Below are positions 25,923 through 32,542 of a stretch of DNA of 64,000 nt, piece after piece. Made by a program: the position numbers and the translations under genes. Under the pieces are notes generated by a model that was not told where the DNA came from, did not search any database, and was given only the letters and a program-made list of their open reading frames with translations. Origin of the DNA: Kineosporia sp. NBRC 101731 (GTDB lineage Bacteria; Actinomycetota; Actinomycetes; Actinomycetales; Kineosporiaceae); NCBI RefSeq assembly GCF_030269305.1, contig NZ_BSTC01000004.1:1-64000 (forward strand), in the 5' to 3' direction. Each line of letters begins with the position of its first letter. Within the stretch, counting starts at the first letter, position 1.

Positions 25923-27221
25923 AACATCGACAGGTCGCCACGGGCACTGCGCATCGCGCTGTTGTCGTACCGCAGCAAACCGCACAGCGGTGGCCAGGGC
26001 ATCTACGTGCGGAACCTGTCCCGGGAGCTGGTGGCGCTCGGGCACCACGTCGAGGTGTTCTCGAGCCCACCGCTGCCCGAGCTCGATCCGGGCGTGCGGC
26101 TCACCCACCTCCGCAACCTCGACCTGTACCGCGAGCCCGACCCGTTCCGCACCCCGGCGCTGCGCGAGTTCACCTCACCGGTCGACGTGCTGGAGTGGGG
26201 TCTGATGTGCACGGCGGCCTTCCCCGAGCCGCTGACCTTCTCCCTGCGGGCCTGGCACCACCTGCGCTCGCGGCTGAGCGAGTTCGACGTGGTGCACGAC
26301 AACCAGTCGCTGGGCTACGGGCTGCTCGGACTGCGGGCGCAGCTGCGCCGCCGGGGCGTCCCGCTGGTCGCGACCATCCACCACCCGATCACGGTCGACC
26401 GCGACCTGGAACTGGCCGCGGCCACCGACCGCCAGCGCCGCTACTCGCTGCGCCGCTGGTACGCGTTCTGCCGCATGCAGGGGCGGGTCGCCCGGCAGCT
26501 GCCCTGGCTGACCACCGTCTCGGCGGCCTCGCGCGACGAGATCGTCCGGGCCTTCGGCGTGCGCTCCGAACGCCTGCGGGTCATCGGGGTGGGGGTCGAC
26601 GAAGAAACGTTCACCCCAGCCCTCGAAACCGAAGTGAGGACGCCCGCGGTGCCCGGTCGCGTGGTCGCCGTCGCCAGCGCGGACGTTCCCCTCAAGGGGC
26701 TGGGTGACCTGATCGAGGCGGTCGCCAAGGTCGCCGTCGAGCGGCCCGTCGAACTCGTGGTCGTCGGCGCCGCCCGCCCCGGCGGCCCGGCCGACCGGGC
26801 CATCCACCGGCTCGGCCTCACCGGCATCGTGCGGTTCGTCCAGGGGATCAGCGAGGAGGCCCTGGCCGACCTCTTCCGCAGTGCCCAGGTCGCCGTGGTG
26901 CCCTCCCGCTACGAGGGTTTCTCCCTGCCCGCCGTCGAGGCGATGGCGTGCGGCGTGCCCCTGGTCGTCACCACGGCCGGGGCCCTGCCCGAGGTCGCCG
27001 GTCCCGACGGGCTCACCGCCCTGCACGTACCGGCCGGCGACAGTGAGGCCCTGGCCCACTCGATCGGCCGCCTCCTGGACGACGCCCCCCTGCGCGCCCG
27101 CCTCGGCGCCGCCGGGCGGGCCCGTGTGGTCGAGCACTTCACCTGGCAGCTCACGGCCAGCCGCACCGCCCAGTGGTACAGCGACGCCATCGACGATCTG
27201 AAAGGTGAGGGCACGTGCTGA
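25920..27221 (+). CDS. GT4-family glycosyltransferase
   Basis: A 433-aa GT-B enzyme starting MNIDRSPRALRIALLSYRSK, with HSGGQGIYVRNLSRELVALG (N-terminal glycine loop), DVVHDNQSLGYG, then the donor-binding lobe with VGVDEETF, KGLGDLIEAVAKV, RFVQGISEEALADLFRSA and PSRYEGFSLPAVEAMACGVP. The E-G-F-S-L-P-x-x-E signature is the nucleotide-sugar E(x7)E motif of retaining GT4 enzymes. It likely adds a sugar to an envelope lipid or glycan. It overlaps the next gene by 7 bp. Confidence 0.93.
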   Translation: MNIDRSPRALRIALLSYRSKPHSGGQGIYVRNLSRELVALGHHVEVFSSPPLPELDPGVRLTHLRNLDLYREPDPFRTPALREFTSPVDVLEWGLMCTAAFPEPLTFSLRAWHHLRSRLSEFDVVHDNQSLGYGLLGLRAQLRRRGVPLVATIHHPITVDRDLELAAATDRQRRYSLRRWYAFCRMQGRVARQLPWLTTVSAASRDEIVRAFGVRSERLRVIGVGVDEETFTPALETEVRTPAVPGRVVAVASADVPLKGLGDLIEAVAKVAVERPVELVVVGAARPGGPADRAIHRLGLTGIVRFVQGISEEALADLFRSAQVAVVPSRYEGFSLPAVEAMACGVPLVVTTAGALPEVAGPDGLTALHVPAGDSEALAHSIGRLLDDAPLRARLGAAGRARVVEHFTWQLTASRTAQWYSDAIDDLKGEGTC

Positions 27222-27922
27222 CGCTCGACTACGACCGCCTCGACGTACGGGCCGGGACGACTCTGCTCGACCTGGGATGCGGGGAGGGCCGGCACACCTT
27301 CGAGGCCTACCGGCGCGGGGCCGACGTCGTCTCGCTCGACCTGAGTGCGAAAGACCTGGTCACCACCCGCACCTGGACCGGCGCCATGGACCTGGCGGGG
27401 GAGCCTCCGGCCGGTGCCCGGACCGCCCCCGTCGTGGGTGACCTGCGCTCGCTGCCCCTGCCCGACGAGTCGTTCGACCGGGTGATCGCCTCGGAGGTGC
27501 TCGAGCACATCCAGGACGACGCCATCGCGATCGCCGAGATCGCCCGCGTCCTCAAACCCGGTGGCCTGGCGGCGATCACGGTGCCGCGCTGGCTGCCCGA
27601 GCGGATCTGCTGGGCCATGTCGGACGAGTACCACGCCAACGAGGGCGGGCACGTGCGCATCTACCGGGCCTCCGAGCTGGCCGCGCTCTGCCGCGACGCC
27701 GGGCTGGAGCACACCGGCACCTCTCACGCCCACGCCCTGCACAGCGTGTACTGGTGGCTGAAGTGCTTCTTCGGGATGGAAGACACCCCGATCGTGCGCG
27801 CCTACCACCGGCTGCTGGTCTGGGACATCATGAAGAAGCCCCGCACGACGAAACTGCTGGAGCGGACGCTGAACCCGCTGATCGGCAAGAGTGTCGTGCT
27901 GTACCTGCGCAAGAGCGCCTAG
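27215..27922 (+). CDS. class I SAM-dependent methyltransferase
   Basis: A 235-aa protein from GTG 27215. Motif I is TLLDLGCGEGRHTFEA. SLDLS, GDLRSLPLPDESFDRVIASE, VLEHIQDD, LKPGGLAAITVP and RIYRASELAALCRDAGL follow the UbiE/Methyltransf_11 plan. The unusual C-terminal extension (HALHSVYWWLKCFFG onward, ending LIGKSVVLYLRKS) is amphipathic and may contact the membrane. It is translationally coupled to the GT4 gene, so it probably methylates a sugar or the lipid carrier product. Confidence 0.9.
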   Translation: MLTLDYDRLDVRAGTTLLDLGCGEGRHTFEAYRRGADVVSLDLSAKDLVTTRTWTGAMDLAGEPPAGARTAPVVGDLRSLPLPDESFDRVIASEVLEHIQDDAIAIAEIARVLKPGGLAAITVPRWLPERICWAMSDEYHANEGGHVRIYRASELAALCRDAGLEHTGTSHAHALHSVYWWLKCFFGMEDTPIVRAYHRLLVWDIMKKPRTTKLLERTLNPLIGKSVVLYLRKSA

Positions 27923-27949
27923 GGCCGCGCACCCTGGCTGTACACAACG

Positions 27950-27998
27950 CAGAGGTCTCCGGCGCGACCGTCCGCACTCGTGACGGTGACCTCTGTGC
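27950..27998. terminator. weak stem-loop after the methyltransferase gene
   Basis: CGCAGAGGTC is partly complementary to GACCTCTGTGCG about 30 bp later, starting 28 bp after the methyltransferase stop. The pairing is imperfect, so this is a tentative terminator before the next promoter. Confidence 0.35.
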
Positions 27999-28046
27999 GG
28001 ACCGGGACGACATCATGGCGAGGCCGTCACGCACCACTGCGCGCCC

Positions 28047-28084
28047 GGGATTCGGGCCGAACCGGATATTGTGATCAGCTTATG
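28047..28084 (+). promoter_or_regulatory. conserved 38-bp leader/promoter, copy 2
   Basis: This matches 25885-25922 at 30 of 38 positions, including CCGAACCGGATAT and the ATG (28082). That ATG is out of frame with the protein that follows and opens a 23-codon reading frame ending at 28153. Confidence 0.6.
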
Positions 28085-28122
28085 GACACCGCTGCCGCTC
28101 GACCCCAGCCGCACGTCACCCC

Positions 28123-29187
28123 GTGCCCCCGGCCCGAGCGGCGGGCGAGTTGACGTTCCCCACCGCGGCCGAGGTGCACGCGACCGCGCTGAGCATCGCC
28201 GCAGCTCAGGAAACCTCCGGTGCGGTGCCGTGGTTTCCGGGTGGTGAGACCGACCCCTGGGACCACGTCGAATGCCTGATGGCCCTCGACGTCGCCGGGC
28301 TGCACGAGGCGGCCCGCTGCGGGTACGACTGGCTGCGGCGCACGCAACTCCCGGACGGCAGCTGGCCCGGCCGGGTCCGCGGGGAGATCGTGGTCGAGGC
28401 CACCGCCGAGACCAATCACGCCGCGTACGTCGCCGTCGGGGTGCTGCACCACTGGCTGAGCACCGGTGACGACGAGTTCCTCGCGCGCTACTGGCCGATG
28501 GTCCGCGACGCCCTGGGTTTCGTTCTCTCACTGCAGAATCCGGACGGCACCGTGGGCTGGGCCCGCTCCCCGAAGGGATCTCCCGACCCGGCCGCCCTGC
28601 TGACCGGCTGCTCCAGCATCCATCACGCGCTGCGGTGCGCGGTCACGCTCGCACAGGCCCGGGGGGACGGCAACCTCGCAGAGATGTGGGACGCGTCGGC
28701 GCACCGATTGCGCGAGGCGATCGTTCACCGGCCGGGCGCCTTCGTGGAGAAGACCCGGTTCTCGATGGACTGGTACTACCCGGTGCTGGGTGGCGCCCTG
28801 CGTGGTGACCAGGCCCAGGAACGGATCTCGGCCGCCTGGGACACGTTCGTGGTGCCGGGCCAGGGCATCCGCTGCGTGGCCGACCGCCCCTGGGTGACGG
28901 GAGCCGAGACCTGCGAACTGGCCCTGGCCCTGGCGGTGATGGGTGACACCCGGCGGGCGGCCGAGCAGGTGGCGGCCATGCAGCACCTGAGGGAGGCGGA
29001 CGGCTCCTACTGGACCGGCCTCGTCCTCACCGACGGACAACGCTGGCCGGTTGAGCAGAGCACCTGGACCGGAGCGGCCATGGTACTGGCGGTCGACCTG
29101 ATCAACGGCGGCAAGGCCACGACCCCAGCGTTCGGTACGACGGGGACGGACCTGCGGGAACTGGACCTCGACGACCTGGTGTCCTGA
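28123..29187 (+). CDS. six-hairpin (alpha/alpha-toroid) protein, prenyltransferase/glycosidase-like
   Basis: A 354-aa protein, best start GTG 28123. The body has repeated helical hairpins with aromatic and Gly motifs: AVPWFPGGETDPWDHVECLM, GYDWLRRTQLPDGSWPG, NHAAYVAVGVLHHWL, SLQNPDGTVGWA, CSSIHHALRCAV and FSMDWYYPVLGGALRG. QxxDGSW-like repeats are typical of alpha/alpha toroids (squalene-cyclase/prenyltransferase-like or GH15-like). No catalytic pair can be fixed. It sits with FemAB, GT4 and methyltransferase genes, so an envelope glycan or lipid role is likely. The conserved upstream leader predicts ATG 28082, which is in another frame, so the N-terminus may carry a frameshift. Confidence 0.75.
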   Translation: MPPARAAGELTFPTAAEVHATALSIAAAQETSGAVPWFPGGETDPWDHVECLMALDVAGLHEAARCGYDWLRRTQLPDGSWPGRVRGEIVVEATAETNHAAYVAVGVLHHWLSTGDDEFLARYWPMVRDALGFVLSLQNPDGTVGWARSPKGSPDPAALLTGCSSIHHALRCAVTLAQARGDGNLAEMWDASAHRLREAIVHRPGAFVEKTRFSMDWYYPVLGGALRGDQAQERISAAWDTFVVPGQGIRCVADRPWVTGAETCELALALAVMGDTRRAAEQVAAMQHLREADGSYWTGLVLTDGQRWPVEQSTWTGAAMVLAVDLINGGKATTPAFGTTGTDLRELDLDDLVS

Positions 29188-29257
29188 GCCGGGCGCCTTC
29201 AGGCCCCGTGACAGGAGAACTGCACCCGTCCTGTCGGTCGTCGCTCGGGTGAACCGG

Positions 29258-30184
29258 TCAGGGTTGGGGGGTGGTCGGTGTCCGCAGGCCTGCCGACGCG
29301 GCCGGAACAGGGTGGAAGGCGCCGGGTAGTCCCTCGAGGAGCGCGGTTTCGGCCACCTCTTGCACCGTGCGGACGAAGGCGGCCACCTCGGGTGAGCGCG
29401 ACCCGGTTCGCCAGGCGACGGTCAGGGTCACGGGTTCCAGGTCTTCTACCGGCCGATAGGTGATGTGCGGGCGGGGGAATCGGGCCGCGATCCATTGCGG
29501 CACGAACCACACGATGCTGCCGACCTCGACCAGGCTGAAGATCTGCGCCAGGTCCCGGGTCTGGCGGTAGCCGGGCGGGGTCTCGAGGCCACCGAGTTCG
29601 GCGGCGGTGCCGTCGGGCAGCGTGCGCCCGGCCAGGTCGCACCGGCGCAGGCTGGTGCGGGCCGCGAGCGGGTCGGCGGCCGAGAGGGCGACCAGACGGG
29701 GCCCGCTGAGCAGGTCCTCGCGTTCGAGACCGGTCTCGTCGTACGGCGTGGGCAGGAGGGCCACGTCGGCCTGGTGACTGGTCAGGGCGGTGATCTGTTC
29801 TCCGCGCCCTCCGAGCAGAAGTTCCAGCGGGACGGTGTCGAAGGCGTCGACGATCTTCGGCAGCAGCCCGCCGTCGTAGTCGGCCTTGAGGGCCAGTCGC
29901 AGGGGCCGCTCGGGCCGCCCGGCGTCCTGGACGCGGCGGGCAATGGCCTCGATCTCCCCGATCAGCCGGCGGCCCTCGGTCAGGAGCATCTCACCGGCGG
30001 GAGTGAGAGTGACCTGGCGGGTGGTCCGCACGAGCAGCTGGGACCCGAGCTGCCGCTCGAGGTCACGGATGGCCCGGGACAGAGGGGGTTGCGCGATCCC
30101 CAGCCGGACGGCGGCCCGGCTGAAGTTCTTCTCCTCGGCGACGGCCACGAAATACTTCAGCTGCCGGGTCTCCAGGTCGTTCAT
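29258..30184 (-). CDS. LysR-family transcriptional regulator
   Basis: A 308-aa protein starting MNDLETRQLKYFVAVAEEKN. The HTH is FSRAAVRLGIAQPPLSRAIR with LTPAGEMLLTEGRRL. The effector domain has LRLALKADYDGGLLPKIVDA, ADVALLPTPYDETGL and VEVGSIVWFVPQ. It is divergent from an NmrA-type gene, and the spacer holds the same AAGACCTCTT-N12-ATACC box as the LysR gene at 5617. The box starts 8 bp from this gene's start codon. Same subfamily as the regulator at 5617 by arrangement. Confidence 0.92.
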   Translation of the reverse strand: MNDLETRQLKYFVAVAEEKNFSRAAVRLGIAQPPLSRAIRDLERQLGSQLLVRTTRQVTLTPAGEMLLTEGRRLIGEIEAIARRVQDAGRPERPLRLALKADYDGGLLPKIVDAFDTVPLELLLGGRGEQITALTSHQADVALLPTPYDETGLEREDLLSGPRLVALSAADPLAARTSLRRCDLAGRTLPDGTAAELGGLETPPGYRQTRDLAQIFSLVEVGSIVWFVPQWIAARFPRPHITYRPVEDLEPVTLTVAWRTGSRSPEVAAFVRTVQEVAETALLEGLPGAFHPVPAASAGLRTPTTPQP

Positions 30185-30192
30185 ACCTCCAC

Positions 30193-30219
30193 GGTATAGG
30201 CCTAGAGGTAAGAGGTCTT
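30193..30219 (-). promoter_or_regulatory. LysR-type operator/promoter box, copy 2
   Basis: On the minus strand, AAGACCTCTT (30219-30210), 12 bases, then ATACC (30197-30193). Orientation toward the LysR gene and the 12-base spacing are the same as at 5561-5587. Confidence 0.75.
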
Positions 30220-30282
30220 TCCCTCCGGGTCGCCGACGGGCCTTCACTGAGAGGGCAAAGTCTTCTCCGGATAGGACGAACC

Positions 30283-31167
30283 ATGATTGTTGTGACGGCA
30301 CCGACCGGGAACATCGGCTCCGGCGTGGTACGTGGGTTGCTCGAGAACGACGAGCAGGTGCGCGTCGTCGTCCGTGACCCGTCCCGGCTCGATCCGCAGG
30401 TCGCCGGGCGGGTGGACGTCGTGGTCGGCTCCCACGCCGACGCGGACGTGGTCGACCGGGCGTTCGAGGGCGCGGACGCCGTGTTCTGGCTCGTCCCGGC
30501 CGATGAGGCCTCCGTGTCGATGGACGAGGCCTACTCGGGTTTCGCCCGGGCCGGCATCGAGGCCTTCACGGCCCGGCCGGTTCCGCGGGTGGTCGGGATC
30601 TCGGCGCTCGGGCGGGGGACGCCCGTGGCCGGGCAGGCCGGGCACGTGACCGCCACGCTCGCGATGGACGATCTGATCGCGGCCACCGGGGTGCCCTACC
30701 GGGCCCTGACGAACCCGTCCTTCATGGACAACTGGCTGTGGGCCGCGGGCTCGATCAAGTCCACGGGAACGTATTTCGGCCCCTACGAACCGGACCTGGC
30801 GATGCCGTCGGTCGCCACCGGGGACATCGCCGCCGTCGCCGTGGACCTGCTCCGGGACTCCTCGTGGACCGGTTTCCAGGAGCACCCGGTCCTGGGCCCG
30901 GAGAACCTGACCTTCACCGGGATGGCTCAGATCGCCTCCGATGTCCTCGGTCGCCCCGTGAGGTACCAGCAGATCCCGGGCGAGCAGTTCAAGGCCACCA
31001 TGATGAAGTTCGGCAACTCGGAGGCCATCGCCCAAGGGCTGCTCGACATGGCCCTGGCCAAGAACGAGGGCCTGGACCTGAACGTCGCCCGCACCGCCGG
31101 GAACAGCACCCCGACCACGTTCGCGCAGTGGTGCACCGACGTCCTCAAGCCGGCCGTCGACGGCTGA
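30283..31167 (+). CDS. NmrA-like NAD(P)H-binding protein
   Basis: A 294-aa atypical SDR starting MIVVTAPTGNIGSGVVRGLL (T-G-x-x-G-x-x-G). It continues with VRVVVRDPSRLD, GADAVFWLVPAD, VVGISALGRG and MDDLIAATGVPYRALTNPSFMDN, the NmrA/quinone-oxidoreductase-2-like layout in which the catalytic Tyr is absent. It may be an NADP-dependent reductase or a redox sensor. Divergent from, and likely controlled by, the LysR gene through the box at 30193-30219. Confidence 0.88.
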   Translation: MIVVTAPTGNIGSGVVRGLLENDEQVRVVVRDPSRLDPQVAGRVDVVVGSHADADVVDRAFEGADAVFWLVPADEASVSMDEAYSGFARAGIEAFTARPVPRVVGISALGRGTPVAGQAGHVTATLAMDDLIAATGVPYRALTNPSFMDNWLWAAGSIKSTGTYFGPYEPDLAMPSVATGDIAAVAVDLLRDSSWTGFQEHPVLGPENLTFTGMAQIASDVLGRPVRYQQIPGEQFKATMMKFGNSEAIAQGLLDMALAKNEGLDLNVARTAGNSTPTTFAQWCTDVLKPAVDG

Positions 31168-31186
31168 ACCACCGACCGAACCGGTG

Positions 31187-31206
31187 CTGGGAGCCCTCGC
31201 TCCCAG
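31187..31206. terminator. stem-loop between convergent genes
   Basis: CTGGGAGC (31187-31194), loop CCTC, GCTCCCAG (31199-31206). It lies 19 bp after the NmrA-like stop and 12 bp before the stop of the convergent lectin gene. Confidence 0.6.
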
Positions 31207-31217
31207 TGCCGCCGTGA

Positions 31218-31805
31218 TCAGGAGCCCGCGGTGCCGGTGGCCCATATTGCGCTGGCGACCCAGGGCTTGGTCCAGTCGGAATAGACCGACGGTTCCGCAC
31301 AGTAGATCACCAGGTTGGAGTCGGCCTGGGCGGAGAGGGCCGGATAATTGAGGCCCGTGCCGACACATTCGTCCTCGGTGTTGCTGGCCCACACGTGCCT
31401 GGCATAGTTCGCCGTGTACAGCACCAGGTTGCCGTCCCTCTGCAGGAGCAGCCGCACGGCACCGGACCCGGTGGTGTTGCTGGCCCAGATGTGCCGGGAG
31501 TAAATCTTTTTGGCGTAGTCACCCTTGGGGTACATGACCAGGTTGTTGTCGGGCTGCAACACCATGTCGACGTTGCCGAAGGACCAGTAGGGCCCGCTGC
31601 CCCAGGCCGTCGACCTGTCCAGCCAGGTGTACGCCAGGCTCAACGGGGCACGGACCTTCTGGGGCCCCTGGACATGGTTGGCAATGTAGGAGCCCGCCAC
31701 GACGGGCAGACCTTCCGGGCCGGTCGCCGCACTGGCCGAACTCGGTGCGACCAGCCCAAAAACCCCTGCGATGGCCAGAATTGGCAAGAACTTCCTGATG
31801 AACAC
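31218..31805 (-). CDS. secreted bulb-type (monocot mannose-binding) lectin-domain protein
   Basis: A 195-aa protein with GTG start at 31803-31805 and ribosome-binding site GGAGGGG. A signal peptide is clear (MFIRKFLPILAIAGVFGLVA, cleavage after about ASA-26). The B-lectin domain carries three complete QxDxNxVxY mannose-binding motifs: QPDNNLVMY (84-92), QRDGNLVLY (122-130) and QADSNLVIY (160-168). Each is followed by an HIWASN/HVWASN/IWATG strand. Cys147 and Cys169 may form a disulfide. Such exported lectins may bind mannan or act as lectin-like bacteriocins. Confidence 0.88.
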   Translation of the reverse strand: MFIRKFLPILAIAGVFGLVAPSSASAATGPEGLPVVAGSYIANHVQGPQKVRAPLSLAYTWLDRSTAWGSGPYWSFGNVDMVLQPDNNLVMYPKGDYAKKIYSRHIWASNTTGSGAVRLLLQRDGNLVLYTANYARHVWASNTEDECVGTGLNYPALSAQADSNLVIYCAEPSVYSDWTKPWVASAIWATGTAGS

Positions 31806-31890
31806 GCCATCCCCTCCGCGCTGTCCATTTCTGTGATCCCCGTGTGCTGCCAGCTTGCTACGAAAGGGTGTAAATGGGGTGCAAACGGAT

Positions 31891-32517
31891 TTAGTCGCGG
31901 CGGCGCAGGAGTCGCAGGGAGTCGGTGCCGTCCAGTTCCTCGTAGTCGCCGCTGTCCAGGGCCGTGCGGTACATCCGGTAGGGAGCCTGACCGCCGTCGG
32001 CCGGGTCGGGGAAGACGTCGTGGATGGCCAGGGTGCCGCCCGGGGCCAGGTGGGGGGCCCAGGCGCGCAGGTCACGCTGGGCCGAGTCGTCGGTGTGACT
32101 GCCGTCGATGAACAGGAACGCCAGAGGAGTGTTCCAGAGCTGGGCCAGGGTCTCGCCGCGGGCGATCACGGCCACCACCAGGTCCTCGGCGCCGGCCTGG
32201 GCGATCGTGCGGCGGAAGGCCGGCAGGGTGTCGACGAGCCCGGTGGCGGGGTCGATCAGGGTGGGGTCGTGGTACTCCCAGCCGGGCTGGTGCTCCTCCG
32301 AACCGCGGTGGTGATCGACGGTGACCACCCGCGTCCGCACTTCGGAGGCGGCCGCGGCCAGGTAGAGGGCGGACTTGCCCATCCAGCTCCCGACCTCCAG
32401 CAGGGGGCCGACCGGTGGCGCGGCCAGCGCCGCGCGGTAGAGGGCCAGGCCCTCGTGGGAGGGCATGAAGCCCGGGGCGGCCTGGGCGGCGGCGAGAAGA
32501 GCGGTGGAGTCCGGCAC
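31891..32517 (-). CDS. class I SAM-dependent methyltransferase (Methyltransf_24/CmcI-like)
   Basis: A 208-aa protein from GTG 32517, with ATG 32544 as an in-frame alternative. It has GPLLEVGSWMGKSALYLAAA (motif I, E-V-G-S-x-x-G-x-S), VVTVDHHRGSEEHQPGWEY, PLAFLFIDGSHTDDSAQRDL and LAPGGTLAIHDVFPDPADGG. The FIDGSH and H-D-V-F residues match the metal-assisted O-methyltransferase type. The substrate is unknown. It is divergent from pepN with starts within 30 bp of each other. Confidence 0.85.
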   Translation of the reverse strand: MPDSTALLAAAQAAPGFMPSHEGLALYRAALAAPPVGPLLEVGSWMGKSALYLAAAASEVRTRVVTVDHHRGSEEHQPGWEYHDPTLIDPATGLVDTLPAFRRTIAQAGAEDLVVAVIARGETLAQLWNTPLAFLFIDGSHTDDSAQRDLRAWAPHLAPGGTLAIHDVFPDPADGGQAPYRMYRTALDSGDYEELDGTDSLRLLRRRD

Positions 32518-32542
32518 GAGGGGAAAGCATAGGCTTCGCCCC

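Noticed and set aside
21875-26002. Very long minus-strand open frame continuing upstream of the GGDEF-EAL gene
   Set aside because: High GC keeps the antisense frame of the FemAB gene open; the real start is ATG 24295.
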